Shown here: one piece after another, positions 45,052-55,826 of the stretch
How positions within the stretch are numbered: position 1 is the first letter of the stretch
How the letters are laid out: the number at the start of each line of letters is the position of its first letter
Source of the DNA: Pseudorhodobacter ferrugineus DSM 5888
Lineage (GTDB): Bacteria; Pseudomonadota; Alphaproteobacteria; Rhodobacterales; Rhodobacteraceae
Assembly: GCF_000420745.1 (NCBI RefSeq)
Contig: NZ_ATVN01000015.1
Coordinates: forward strand, 36,563 to 100,562
Reading direction: 5' to 3'
Length of the DNA: 64,000 nt
The notes under the pieces: model-generated
The model's input: the letters and a program-made list of their open reading frames with translations, nothing else
The model's database searches: none
Told to the model about the DNA's origin: nothing
Position numbers and translations under genes: made by a program

Positions 45052-47394
45052 TCAGTGCATCAGTTGGCCTTGAACGACCGTTGCAAGTTCATTGAGTGAA
45101 AAGGGTTTAGCCAAAAATACCGAGTTGGGAATTTTGGCCTGATTTTCTGACAGGCAATCTTCGGCATAGCCCGATACAAAAACGACACGTACGTCTGGCC
45201 TTTCGATCAACGCCTCTCGGACCCACGAAGGGCCATCCATCCCCGGCATTACGACATCGGTTAAGAACAGATCAATTTCCAAGGATGGATCTTCAAGGGT
45301 TTTAAGGGCGATTTCGGCATTTTCCGCCTCTAACACAGTGTAACCCCTTAGGCGCAAAGCGCGCGAGGCAAAGGCGCGGACCGGTGCCTCATCTTCGACA
45401 AGCAAGATCACCCCTTCTCCCGTTCTATTCAACTGAACAGCGGGAGTTTTTTGGGCGGCCAATTTTTTGGGTTCGCGGGGCTCATTCACTGGAAAATACA
45501 GCGTGAAGACCGACCCTTTCCCAAGCTCACTTTCAACGAATACAAACCCGCCCGATTGTTTTACAATGCCGTAGACGGTCGAGAGCCCTAATCCGGTTCC
45601 TTTGCCCACACCTTTGGTGGTGACAAAAGGTTCAAAAATGCGCTGCAACTGATCTTGGGCAATACCGCAGCCCGCATCTATGACGCGGATGACCGAATAA
45701 TTTCCGGCTGGTAGAACGACGTGGTCCTTTTGGGTGTCCTGCGTCAGTGTCACTGCTTCGGTCTCTACCCTAATCACACCGCCTTCTTCCATCGCGTCAC
45801 GCGCGTTTACGACAAGGTTCATAAGGACCTGTTCCAGCTGTCGCTTATCCGCACGTATCATGCCAAGGTCAGCCCCGTGCATTAAAACCAGCTTTAGACG
45901 TTCACCAACCAGACGGTTTAAAAGATGGGTCATATCCGACAAAACATCTTGGAGATCAATATGTTCGGGTTTGAGCGTTTGTTTGCGTGAAAAAGCAAGC
46001 AGCTGCCCCACAAGGCTGGCCGCGCGGTTCACATTCTGATGAATTTGTACAAGGTCCGCGTATTCAGGGTCGGATTGACCATGCCGCAAGAGCAGCAAGT
46101 CACAATGCCCTGAAATCGCGGTCAAAAGATTGTTGAAATCATGTGCGATCCCGCCCGCGAGCTGCCCGATTGCCTGCATTTTTTGGCTTTGCACAAATTG
46201 TGCTTCCAGCGTTTTTAGGGCGGTCGCGTCTTGCAAGACAGCCAGAACCCCGGGGCGACCATTGTCGACGATCCGGCGGAGGGAAACCTGAATAAATACA
46301 TCGCTGCCATCCCGCCGCAGGCGCATAACTTCGGCGGCGGTGGCAACCCGTTCGGCCAAGACATCATCTAGCCAATCCGTGATTGAGCGGCCCAGCCCTT
46401 CAAAAAGATCATGAATCGACGGCATCTGAGTGTTGTTGAGGCGCGTGAGGTCACGGGCGGCCGCATTTACCGAGCGCATCGTGCCATCTGCACGAAACTT
46501 TATCATGGCGATAGGCAGGCTTTCAAAATCTGCCACCATTTCTGTGCCGCCCGGTTGTTCATCTACCGGCAAAAGGTAAATTTCGCGGCGCTCTCCGATG
46601 CCGTTGATTTCCCCCAAAATCGCGCGGATAGGGCCTTCAGCACCAGCAATCAATACCTCTTCGCCAGACCGCAGAACAGGCGATGTAAAGACCTTGTCCA
46701 TTCGTTTCGGGCGAGAGCCTAAAAGGCGGCGCATGGCCTCATTTGCAAACAGAACAACGCCGGCCTTGTTTGCGACCATCATTGGCAAACTCAGCATTTC
46801 CGCACCCCGCCCTGCTTGTGAGCGATCCACGAATTCTTCAAGGCGCCATAAATAGCGGCCTATTGAAAGGCTGTGTACCGACAGCCGAGTGTGACCGCGC
46901 CGTGTCACCACATCTTCACGTGCAGCGCCAGTCGTTTTCGCGCGGCTTTGCAGGCGGAACTGGACGGAGGCGGGACTTGCAAAATGGTCGCCCAATTTGG
47001 CGATAAGCGTTGTGCCTTCGGTAGACGTAAATTGGTCTTTTGCGGCAGCATTCATGTAGTGGAGATGGCCGAAGTCATCCGTTGTAAAACAGGGCGTCAC
47101 ATCTTTGCCTACGAGCGTTTGCAGGTCGCGTGCCAAACGGCGATCGGCGCGGTTGGCCCAAAATACAAGGCCGCGTAACAGCAAGACAAGGGACGCAAAC
47201 GTAATCCCTGCGGCGGCAGCGGTGTGCTGCGATGTGCGATCGGGCGCAAACGCGCTAATCACGACACAGCCAAGGGCTGCTGCCAAAAGCAGCCAAGACT
47301 TGGACGCTAGGTCCTTTGCCGTTGTCACAAGATGACGCCGGATATCCAATGCGTTGACCACAGTCATCTCCAACCATTCATGCTTGGCTGACAT
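45052..47394 (-). CDS. cckA: Cell-cycle hybrid histidine kinase CckA
   Basis: Membrane hybrid kinase that feeds phosphate through ChpT to CtrA. The 780 residues begin with two hydrophobic segments (residues about 33-80), then PAS-like regions, the H-box AGGIAHDFNNLLTAISGH with the phospho-His, the catalytic G boxes (FEPFVTTKGVGKGTGLGLST) and a C-terminal receiver with phospho-Asp in DLFLTDVVMPGMDG. This is the full CckA layout. chpT and ctrA are not in the window. A perfect CtrA box lies 14 bases before its start codon. Confidence 0.95.
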   Translation of the reverse strand: MSAKHEWLEMTVVNALDIRRHLVTTAKDLASKSWLLLAAALGCVVISAFAPDRTSQHTAAAAGITFASLVLLLRGLVFWANRADRRLARDLQTLVGKDVTPCFTTDDFGHLHYMNAAAKDQFTSTEGTTLIAKLGDHFASPASVQFRLQSRAKTTGAAREDVVTRRGHTRLSVHSLSIGRYLWRLEEFVDRSQAGRGAEMLSLPMMVANKAGVVLFANEAMRRLLGSRPKRMDKVFTSPVLRSGEEVLIAGAEGPIRAILGEINGIGERREIYLLPVDEQPGGTEMVADFESLPIAMIKFRADGTMRSVNAAARDLTRLNNTQMPSIHDLFEGLGRSITDWLDDVLAERVATAAEVMRLRRDGSDVFIQVSLRRIVDNGRPGVLAVLQDATALKTLEAQFVQSQKMQAIGQLAGGIAHDFNNLLTAISGHCDLLLLRHGQSDPEYADLVQIHQNVNRAASLVGQLLAFSRKQTLKPEHIDLQDVLSDMTHLLNRLVGERLKLVLMHGADLGMIRADKRQLEQVLMNLVVNARDAMEEGGVIRVETEAVTLTQDTQKDHVVLPAGNYSVIRVIDAGCGIAQDQLQRIFEPFVTTKGVGKGTGLGLSTVYGIVKQSGGFVFVESELGKGSVFTLYFPVNEPREPKKLAAQKTPAVQLNRTGEGVILLVEDEAPVRAFASRALRLRGYTVLEAENAEIALKTLEDPSLEIDLFLTDVVMPGMDGPSWVREALIERPDVRVVFVSGYAEDCLSENQAKIPNSVFLAKPFSLNELATVVQGQLMH

Positions 47395-47407
47395 TGGAGC
47401 AAAGAAA

Positions 47408-47422
47408 TTAACCAGCCCTTAA
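47408..47422. promoter_or_regulatory. CtrA-type binding site upstream of cckA
   Basis: TTAA (47408-47411), seven bases, TTAA (47419-47422): the TTAA-N7-TTAA arrangement recognised by CtrA in alphaproteobacteria. It occupies the 65-base gap between rsmB and cckA, right over the cckA promoter or leader, so autoregulation of the CckA-ChpT-CtrA relay is plausible. Only sequence match is shown. Confidence 0.6.
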
Positions 47423-47459
47423 TGCTCAACCATAAACAATCATCGGTTGAGTAATGGGG

Positions 47460-48626
47460 CTAGTCAACACGCTTTAGGGTGGTTGCAAAAAAACCGTCAC
47501 CACCGTCCAGCGGGGTGAATGTGTGCTGTGACACAATAAACCAATTTCCGTGCCGCGCCAAGAACGCGGCCACTTGGTCGCCGTTTTCGCTGTGCAACAG
47601 CGAACAGGTCGCGTAGGCGAAAATGCCGTTGGGCGAAACCAGAGCGCTTGCTTTGTCCATGACATCGGCCTGAATGGCCAAAAGGTCCGCCAGCCGTTCT
47701 GGGGTCAGCGCCCATTTTGCCTCGGGGGCCCGACGCCAACTGCCGGAGCCGGAACATGGCGCATCGGCCAGAACCAAATCAAAGCCCCCCACTTTTGTCA
47801 GGCCAGAGGTGGCGAGGGTTTCAACCTTAACCCCTGCCCGTTTTGCCCTTGCGGGCAGGTCTTTCATCCGCGAGGGGTTGATGTCATGGGCGAAAAACTG
47901 TGCCTTGCAGACCCCCGCCATCGCAAGGGATTTTCCACCGCCTCCGGCGCAATAATCCAAAACCCGCATTTGGGGGGTCAACGGCAACATATCGACAATC
48001 GCTTGCGAGGCGGCGTCTTGCAGCTCTATCAACCCCGTTAGAAAACTGTTTGAGGTTTGAACTTTTCGAGGGTTTTCATGCACTTCTAGCGCTGTTTTGG
48101 ACAAGGCGATTGGCTGGGTCACAATGCCTTCGGACAGAAGCGACTGTTGCGCGCCCGCGCGGGTGGTCTTGCGCAAGTTGGCGCGCAAAAAGATTGGGGC
48201 GCGCGATTGAAGGCTGCGCAAGATCGGCTCAAAATAGCCCCCGAGTGAGCGGCGCAATTCGGGGGCAAGCCAATCAGGGCAATCAAGCGCCTCTAGTTCC
48301 GTTAAGACGGGCGAACCCGCGCTTTCCTCGGCTGACAAGCTGGCAGGCGCATAGCCCACACCGGTAAAAACCGTTTCAGGGTCTATGTTTGCCGCCCGAA
48401 GCCCACCCAGAACCAGGCCACGCCCCGTATGTGCGCCACCAATGGCCGCAAAGGACCGTTTGCAGCGCAGCACGTCATACACGATGTCGCGCAAGGCGTG
48501 CCGATCGCCCGACCCCGCAAAGCGGTTTGACCGCGCCCAATTGGTGAGCGCCTTTTCAGCCGCCTCACCCGCCAGCATCTTGTCAAGGATATCAATTGCG
48601 GCGGCGTAGCGGGCGGCTGGGGTCAT
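47460..48626 (-). CDS. RsmB/NOP-family rRNA (cytosine-5) methyltransferase
   Basis: SAM-dependent RNA methyltransferase of 388 residues. Motif I (LDYCAGGGGKSLAMAG), motif IV with the catalytic-release Pro-Cys (DAPCSGSGSWRR) and motif VI with the nucleophile Thr-Cys (YATCSLLHSENG) are complete. The N-terminal part is helical, like the NusB-like region of RsmB, but overall length is somewhat short, so exact target base is uncertain. It is 30 bases downstream of guaB in the same direction. Confidence 0.92.
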   Translation of the reverse strand: MTPAARYAAAIDILDKMLAGEAAEKALTNWARSNRFAGSGDRHALRDIVYDVLRCKRSFAAIGGAHTGRGLVLGGLRAANIDPETVFTGVGYAPASLSAEESAGSPVLTELEALDCPDWLAPELRRSLGGYFEPILRSLQSRAPIFLRANLRKTTRAGAQQSLLSEGIVTQPIALSKTALEVHENPRKVQTSNSFLTGLIELQDAASQAIVDMLPLTPQMRVLDYCAGGGGKSLAMAGVCKAQFFAHDINPSRMKDLPARAKRAGVKVETLATSGLTKVGGFDLVLADAPCSGSGSWRRAPEAKWALTPERLADLLAIQADVMDKASALVSPNGIFAYATCSLLHSENGDQVAAFLARHGNWFIVSQHTFTPLDGGDGFFATTLKRVD

Positions 48627-48656
48627 GCTGATATGGCTCCGGACTGGCCGATTGGC

Positions 48657-50234
<1,578 letters not shown>

Positions 50235-50236
50235 TT

Positions 50237-50938
50237 ATGCGTGTGGCGATTGTGGAAAACACCGGCGGCACCCAACATGGCCAAGTCGGCGTGGCGCTGG
50301 CCGAAGCCGGGGCGATTATTGACCAGTATCGCCCCTATCTGGGCCAAGCCTTGCCCGACAGGTTTGACGGCGTGGACGCGCTTGTGGTGTTTGGCGGCGA
50401 GCAATGCGCCCTTGCCGATGCGACCCACCCATACCTGCGCCATTTGGCGGGATTGATGCAGCAGATGGTTGCCGCAGACAAAGCCGTTTTGGGGATATGC
50501 CTTGGCAGCCAGTTGATGGCGCGGGGTTTTGGCGCGAAAAACCACATTGGCACCGCACCAGAGTTTGGATGGGTTCAGATCGCCCCAAGCGATGCCGCAG
50601 CCAAAGATCCGGTATTGTCCGGTTTGGCAGGCGGTTTTACAGCATTTCAATGGCATTCGGACACGTTTGACCTGCCCAATGGGGCCATTCATTTGGCTAG
50701 CAGCGCCTCGGTTCAAAACCAAGCGTTTCGCGTGGGCCGCGCGGGCTATGCGACCCAGTTTCACTTTGAAGCCAACCAACAGGTCGTCGCCAGCTGGATC
50801 AATCGTTTCCCAAGCCAGATCGAGAGCATGGCATCCGATTGGATTGCGCAGCATGAAAAACATGCGGCGCTTTCGGGGGCGGCTGCCGATGCCGCGGGAT
50901 TGGCTATCGCCCGCGCCTTTGTCGCGCAAATCCGCTAG
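50237..50938 (+). CDS. Class I glutamine amidotransferase-like protein
   Basis: A 233-residue protein with the triad of class I glutaminases: nucleophile Cys in LGICLGSQLMARGFG and the C-terminal His-Glu pair in YATQFHFEA. It resembles free-standing amidotransferase domains similar to GuaA's glutaminase half, but its synthetase partner is not adjacent. Divergence from guaB is suggestive of purine metabolism but not proof. The ATG at 50237 has AAAGGGGG upstream. The gene overlaps the converging transporter by four bases. Confidence 0.88.
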   Translation: MRVAIVENTGGTQHGQVGVALAEAGAIIDQYRPYLGQALPDRFDGVDALVVFGGEQCALADATHPYLRHLAGLMQQMVAADKAVLGICLGSQLMARGFGAKNHIGTAPEFGWVQIAPSDAAAKDPVLSGLAGGFTAFQWHSDTFDLPNGAIHLASSASVQNQAFRVGRAGYATQFHFEANQQVVASWINRFPSQIESMASDWIAQHEKHAALSGAAADAAGLAIARAFVAQIR

Positions 50939-51936
50939 GCGGTGGCGGCATTGGTTTTGGCGGCCAATGTGCCCTTTGTCCAGGCTTGCAGAACTTTCAG
51001 CGCAATGGCGGGCACGATCCCAATCGCGGCGGTTAGGACCGCGATACCGGCCCAAACCCAAACACTGTTCGGCCCCATTTTGGCACCAAGCCCCAAAAGC
51101 AGGCTTGCATAGGCGGCCAAAGGAAAGGTGAATGCACCCCAAAGGGCAGAGAAGCCCGATTCAGTGATCCAGCGTGCTGTGGCGATCATGGCAAGCAAAA
51201 TGGCCCCACCAAACACCGCAAACCCCATTGCAAGCATCGGCATATCCAGCAGCAGCGCCACAGTGCCAAACAAGGCCGCGGGTGACAGGTGAATGGCCAG
51301 CAATGGACGCAGCGGCGCAGGTGGCACGCGCTTGACAAGTTGCACGATGCTAACGCCCCATATGCAAAGCGCGATGGCGCAGGTTGCCCACAAAATACCC
51401 GTCGCAAGGCTGGTGAAACCCAAAGGTGCCGCCGCCACGGCCGCAATGATAAAGCCGACAAAGGTCAGGTGCCAGACTGGGGTGATGTGCCGCCCTTCGG
51501 CGGGTCCTTGCAGCAAGGCCAGCGCAATCAGCCCCGCAATCACAACATGCAGGCCAAGTGCTGCAAACATCACGGCCGTGGCGGCACCGATGGAATAAGG
51601 CAGCAGCGTCACCGCCAGCAGCGCCATCCCAAGCGACATCGCCGCAAGCCCCGCACGACCAGGCAAAATGGCAAGATCGTCCATAATCACCGATGGCCGT
51701 TGGGACATCTTGGCAACGTAGCCCAGCGTGGCGAACACCCACAACAGACTAACCCCGCCCAGCAGAATTTCAGCAATTGCAACGGGATAGCCAATCGCAT
51801 CGGCACCGCGCCGCAAGGCGATGCCAAGCCCAAACAACCCCATAATTACCGGAAACACCGCAGGTGGCATACGTTGAAAGGCGCGCAGCTTGACAGGTGG
51901 AAACTGCGGCGCAGGAAAGATTGGGGGGCGTTTCAT
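50935..51936 (-). CDS. TDT-family (TehA/Mae1-like) membrane carrier
   Basis: Polytopic membrane protein of 333 residues with about ten hydrophobic helices. The early PPAVFPVIMGLFGLGIALRR and the internal FALWGAFTFPLA-like segment (SALWGAFTFPLAAYAS) are characteristic of the tellurite-resistance/dicarboxylate transporter family (TehA, Mae1, SLAC1). Family members are anion channels or carriers; substrate unknown. It stands alone, converging with the amidotransferase gene. Confidence 0.87.
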   Translation of the reverse strand: MKRPPIFPAPQFPPVKLRAFQRMPPAVFPVIMGLFGLGIALRRGADAIGYPVAIAEILLGGVSLLWVFATLGYVAKMSQRPSVIMDDLAILPGRAGLAAMSLGMALLAVTLLPYSIGAATAVMFAALGLHVVIAGLIALALLQGPAEGRHITPVWHLTFVGFIIAAVAAAPLGFTSLATGILWATCAIALCIWGVSIVQLVKRVPPAPLRPLLAIHLSPAALFGTVALLLDMPMLAMGFAVFGGAILLAMIATARWITESGFSALWGAFTFPLAAYASLLLGLGAKMGPNSVWVWAGIAVLTAAIGIVPAIALKVLQAWTKGTLAAKTNAATA

Positions 51937-52022
51937 GGGTGGTCCTTCATCGTTGCTGCCTAGGTGTAACTGATAGCAGCGTGGCTTTCATCGCGACGCG
52001 TTGTCACCCTGCCGCCCCAGTT

Positions 52023-52886
52023 CTAACGGCTTGGCACCACAAGACAAGTCGGACCTTGCGCTACGACGTCCGCCCCTGTGCCCAACTTGAAACGCGCAAG
52101 GTTTGCACCGGTGCCCGAGTTTACATCGCCAAGGTCGATAAGACGCACGCCGCTGTTTTGCAGGGTCAATGCCGCCTGCCAAAGCATCGGCCCATGTGCA
52201 AAGGCCTGGCGTGCGGCATCGCTGGCCCAGCCCAGAAAATAGGTGGCGGTTTGGCCGTGGATCAAGAACACCATGCCTGCTTGCAAGGCCCCGCCCATGT
52301 GCCAGCCCAGGCAAAGGCTGCCCGCACCCCAAATCTTTGCCAAATCGCCCGGCAGGTTGGCATAGCCGCGCGCGGTGCGGGTTGCAGCTTCGCGGGTAAC
52401 CAACTCTGCCACCCCTCTTTTGCCCAGCAGATGGGGGGTGACCGCAGCCTCGGCCTTCAGCAAGCGATTGCGCCATTTACCCTGCAAACCTTTGCGCAAA
52501 ATATCTGCGGGATGGTTGATAGACCAATGTGCGTAGGATTTTGGCGTGATAAGCGGAACCAACCCCCAGCCCGCCATCTGTTTGGTTGGCGTTACGATGG
52601 TTGCGCCTGTATGACATGCCAAGCGCCGGACGATATGGCGTTTTTGTCCCTCGTCCAGCGGTTCTAACCAAACCGGCCCCTGCCCCAACACCCGTACCCC
52701 ACGGCGCTGCATGACTTGGGCAATTGCCACTAGCCTTGTGCCATCAAAAATGGCTGCCCGCCCAACATTTGCGCCCATTTGCTGCATCGCAAGTCCAAAA
52801 TTCCAATCTTGTCGCAACCCATAGGATTGCGGGGCCAGACAGGCTTGCCAATCAAGTTCGGTCAACTGATCCCAACGAATATCCAT
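52023..52886 (-). CDS. FemAB/GNAT-like acyltransferase
   Basis: A 287-residue protein of the GNAT fold resembling the FemAB/peptidyltransferase-like group: APQSYGLRQDWNFGLAMQQM near the start, ILRKGLQGKWRNRLLKAEA in the middle, and a C-terminal GMVFLIHGQTATYFLGWASD followed by LIDLGDVNSGTGANLARFK, a conserved arrangement in this group. The transferred amino acid or acyl group is unknown. The ATG at 52886 begins at the obvious N-terminal strand. No operon partner is evident. Confidence 0.82.
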   Translation of the reverse strand: MDIRWDQLTELDWQACLAPQSYGLRQDWNFGLAMQQMGANVGRAAIFDGTRLVAIAQVMQRRGVRVLGQGPVWLEPLDEGQKRHIVRRLACHTGATIVTPTKQMAGWGLVPLITPKSYAHWSINHPADILRKGLQGKWRNRLLKAEAAVTPHLLGKRGVAELVTREAATRTARGYANLPGDLAKIWGAGSLCLGWHMGGALQAGMVFLIHGQTATYFLGWASDAARQAFAHGPMLWQAALTLQNSGVRLIDLGDVNSGTGANLARFKLGTGADVVAQGPTCLVVPSR

Positions 52887-52959
52887 GTCTTGTTAAGACA
52901 TCATAAACCTAAATGCCGGATTAATGCGGTTATTGGTTTTGAAAATAGGACGTATTGAT

Positions 52960-53058
52960 ATGCAAAAAATCCCAGCACCGCGCCAGACACTTTGGGTTCC
53001 TGCTATGGTCTCGGCGGTAATCAGCGCGATTTTTCTAATGATTATCGCGCTGATCTAG
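52960..53058 (+). CDS. Possible 32-residue membrane peptide
   Basis: Short frame MQKIPAPRQTLWVPAMVSAV followed by a hydrophobic run to the end: a basic leader and one potential helix, with an AGGA eight to nine bases upstream. It ends four bases before the convergent end of aglK. An 11-bp perfect inverted repeat at 53020-53054 sits within its 3' half, which is an equally good explanation for sequence conservation. Plausible small-protein gene, not proved. Confidence 0.4.
   Translation: MQKIPAPRQTLWVPAMVSAVISAIFLMIIALI
53020..53054. terminator. Inverted repeat at the 3' end of aglK
   Basis: ATCAGCGCGAT (53020-53030) and ATCGCGCTGAT (53044-53054), perfect 11-bp arms with a 13-base loop, nine bases beyond the aglK stop on the reverse strand. 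There is no U tract in either direction after the stem, although the loop contains TTTTT. It may be a 3' stabilising hairpin or a weak terminator. Confidence 0.45.
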
Positions 53059-53062
53059 GCTG

Positions 53063-54148
53063 TTAGCGATACAACAGCGAAAGCCCGTTGTGGAACAAAT
53101 GGACCTTTTTGGGGTCTGCCGTCAGTTGGACGGATTTGTGCCGCAACCCCGCATGAATGCCAGGCAGCTTGCCGACAACCTGCGCCGCGTCTCCTTGGCG
53201 CTTGAAATAGAGTAAGGTCACTTCGCCCAAGGCTTCGGTTATCTCTACCTCGCCCGTGAAAATCGGGGCGGCGTCGGTTGCGACCAAATCCTCGGGGCGC
53301 ACGCCGATATTCACTTTCATACCCAAATCGGCGGTCAAGGTTGGCACCGCAGACCGTGCCGTGCCGCCACCGTCCAGTTTGACCACCGTTTGCGCGCCCG
53401 TTTCCACAACTTCGCCCGCCAACAGATTCATCGCGGGCGACCCGATGAATTGTGCGACAAATTCGTTTTGCGGGCGTTCATACAAATCCAACGGGCTGCC
53501 AACCTGGCTGATCCCGCCCCCTGCCAAAACCACAATACGGGTGGCAAGGGTCATCGCCTCGACCTGATCATGGGTGACATAGATCATCGTGCGGTCGGCC
53601 ATTTGTTCCTTTAGCTGGGCGATCTCAATCCGTGTGGCCACGCGCAAGGCCGCATCAAGGTTCGACAGCGGCTCGTCAAACAAATACACTTTTGGATCGC
53701 GCACAATTGACCGGCCAATTGCCACACGTTGACGCTGCCCCCCCGACAGCGCCTTGGGCAAACGGTCCAGATACGGCGTCAATTGCAAGATATCAGCCGC
53801 CTTGCCCACCGCCGCTGCAATCTCGGCCTTGGTTTTCTTGGCTATTTTCAGCGCAAATTCCATGTTTTCGCGGACTGTCATATGCGGATACAGCGCGTAG
53901 GATTGGAATACCATCGCGATGCCACGTTGCGCAGGCGGCACGTCATTCACGACTTGGCCGTCAATTTCCAACGTGCCGCCCGTAATCCGCTCCAACCCTG
54001 CGATCATCCGCAGCAACGTCGATTTGCCACAACCCGAAGGGCCGACAAACACGATCAACTCACCTTGTTTGATGTCGAGGTTGATATTGGCAAGCACCTT
54101 CACCTCGCCATAGGCCTTTTCGACATTCGTAAGCTTAAGATCAGCCAT
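53063..54148 (-). CDS. aglK: Alpha-glucoside ABC transporter, ATPase
   Basis: Energises import through AglF/AglG. The 361 residues have Walker A GPSGCGKSTLLRMIAG, Q-loop MVFQSYALYPHMTV, signature LSGGQRQRVAIGRSIVRDP, Walker B VYLFDEPLSNLDA and H-loop THDQVEAM, then the MalK-type regulatory TOBE domain (NIGVRPEDL). The C-terminal domain and position make a sugar-importer ATPase certain; alpha-glucoside specificity follows from the cluster. GGAGGGGG precedes the ATG. Confidence 0.96.
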   Translation of the reverse strand: MADLKLTNVEKAYGEVKVLANINLDIKQGELIVFVGPSGCGKSTLLRMIAGLERITGGTLEIDGQVVNDVPPAQRGIAMVFQSYALYPHMTVRENMEFALKIAKKTKAEIAAAVGKAADILQLTPYLDRLPKALSGGQRQRVAIGRSIVRDPKVYLFDEPLSNLDAALRVATRIEIAQLKEQMADRTMIYVTHDQVEAMTLATRIVVLAGGGISQVGSPLDLYERPQNEFVAQFIGSPAMNLLAGEVVETGAQTVVKLDGGGTARSAVPTLTADLGMKVNIGVRPEDLVATDAAPIFTGEVEITEALGEVTLLYFKRQGDAAQVVGKLPGIHAGLRHKSVQLTADPKKVHLFHNGLSLLYR

Positions 54149-54171
54149 GTGTCTTCCCCCTCCCCTTCAAT

Positions 54172-55815
54172 TCACGCTTTGGACGCGAGGCAAACTTGCC
54201 ACGGACCCAAGGTAATGGTTTTGCCTAAGGCAGCACCTCCATTTGGCCAAACCGATTGCCACAGCCCCTTTGGCGCAGGCAGCTCGATGGATTGATCGCC
54301 AAGGTTAAAAGCGCAAAACAGCGCATCCTCGCCAGTGTCGGTTTCGCGGATAAACGTCAGCAAATCGCCTTGGGCTGTCAGCCCGCGCTGCACGCCGCTG
54401 CGCAATACCGGAAACTGACGACGCAGGCCAAGGGCTGTTTGATAATGGGCAAACAGGCTGTCCGCGCCTCTGGCCGTTTCACCTGCCAATTGCAAATGCT
54501 GGGCTGGCACGGGCAACCACGGCTTGCCCGCACTGAAACCGCCGGTTTGATTGTCTGACTGCCAAACCATCGGCGTACGGCAACCATCGCGGCCTTTGAA
54601 TTCAGGCCAAAACTCTATGCCGTAAGGGTCTTGCAAATCCTCAAAGGCGATATCGGCCTCGGGCAAGCCCAATTCCTCGCCCTGATACAGGCAAGCAGAT
54701 CCACGAAGGCACATGAGGAGAGTCGCATAAGCCTTTGCTGCCTTTACAGAAAGGCCCCAACGCGTGATATGGCGCACCACGTCATGGTTGGAAAATGCCC
54801 AACAGGCCCAGCCATCAGGGGCCGCGGCCTCTAGTGCGTCAAAAGTCTCTACGACACGCGCAGGCGTCAACCGCTTGGGCGACAGGAATTCAAAGGCATA
54901 GCACATCTGCATCCGGTCATCGCCGCGCGTGTATTCGCCCAAAATCTCTAGGCCGCGTTGCGCATCGCCCACTTCACCCACCGCCGCCGCATTATAGGGC
55001 TTCATTACCGCCCGCAGCTTTTTCAAAAACTCGATGTTCTCGGGCTGGCTTTTGTCAAACAGATGCATCTGGTGGTTATAGGGGTTCACGGCGGGCGCTG
55101 TATCGGCGTTGCGCTGTTCGGGTGGCAAGGCCGGATTGTCGCGCAGGTATTTGTCATGGGTGTAAAAGTTGATCGTATCCAAACGGAACCCATCGACGCC
55201 GCGGTCGAGCCAAAACCGCGCGACATCCAGCAGCGCGTCTTGCACTTGCGGTTCATGGAAATTCAGATCGGGTTGGGAGGTTAAGAAGTTGTGGAGGAAA
55301 TACTGCTCGCGCCGCGCATCCCATTGCCAGGCCGATCCGCCAAAGATCGACAGCCAGTTGTTTGGTGCAGTGCCGTCCATTTTTGGGTCGGCCCAAACAT
55401 ACCAATTGGCACGGGTATTGGTGCGGCTGGCACGGCTTTCGCGGAACCACGGATGTGCATCCGACGTGTGCGACAATACCAAATCAATCATCACCCGCAG
55501 TCCCAAATCATGCGCCCGTGCAATCACCGCATCAAAATCGGCCAATTGCCCGAACATCGGGTCCACATCGCAATAATCCGACACGTCATAGCCGAAATCC
55601 TTCATCGGCGAGGTGAAGAACGGGCTGATCCAAATCGCATCGGCGCCCAGCTCGGCAATATGCGGCAGGCGTTGCACGATACCGGCCAAATCGCCAATCC
55701 CGTCACCATTACTGTCCTGAAAACTGCGCGGATAGATCTGATAGATCACCGTGCCGCGCCACCAATTTTTGTCCTGCGCCCAAGCGACCGCATTTGGTTT
55801 TTCTACCATTCCCAT
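54172..55815 (-). CDS. aglA: Alpha-glucosidase, glycoside hydrolase family 13
   Basis: Cytoplasmic enzyme hydrolysing imported sucrose, maltose or trehalose-type alpha-glucosides. The 547 residues contain WWRGTVIYQIYPRSFQDSNG, GYDVSDYCDVDPMFG, the nucleophile Asp in GVDGFRLDTINFY, the acid/base Glu in AVGEVGD and FSNHDVVRH with the third acidic residue. The absence of a signal peptide agrees with hydrolysis after uptake. Start at ATG 55815; the ATG at 55809 is equally good. Lies in the leftward aglE-F-G-A-K operon. Confidence 0.95.
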   Translation of the reverse strand: MGMVEKPNAVAWAQDKNWWRGTVIYQIYPRSFQDSNGDGIGDLAGIVQRLPHIAELGADAIWISPFFTSPMKDFGYDVSDYCDVDPMFGQLADFDAVIARAHDLGLRVMIDLVLSHTSDAHPWFRESRASRTNTRANWYVWADPKMDGTAPNNWLSIFGGSAWQWDARREQYFLHNFLTSQPDLNFHEPQVQDALLDVARFWLDRGVDGFRLDTINFYTHDKYLRDNPALPPEQRNADTAPAVNPYNHQMHLFDKSQPENIEFLKKLRAVMKPYNAAAVGEVGDAQRGLEILGEYTRGDDRMQMCYAFEFLSPKRLTPARVVETFDALEAAAPDGWACWAFSNHDVVRHITRWGLSVKAAKAYATLLMCLRGSACLYQGEELGLPEADIAFEDLQDPYGIEFWPEFKGRDGCRTPMVWQSDNQTGGFSAGKPWLPVPAQHLQLAGETARGADSLFAHYQTALGLRRQFPVLRSGVQRGLTAQGDLLTFIRETDTGEDALFCAFNLGDQSIELPAPKGLWQSVWPNGGAALGKTITLGPWQVCLASKA

Positions 55816-55826
55816 GGCCCTTATCC

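Noticed and set aside
52893..52907. TTAA-N7-TAAA near the FemAB-like gene as a CtrA box
   Set aside because: Second half-site is TAAA, not TTAA; too weak on its own.
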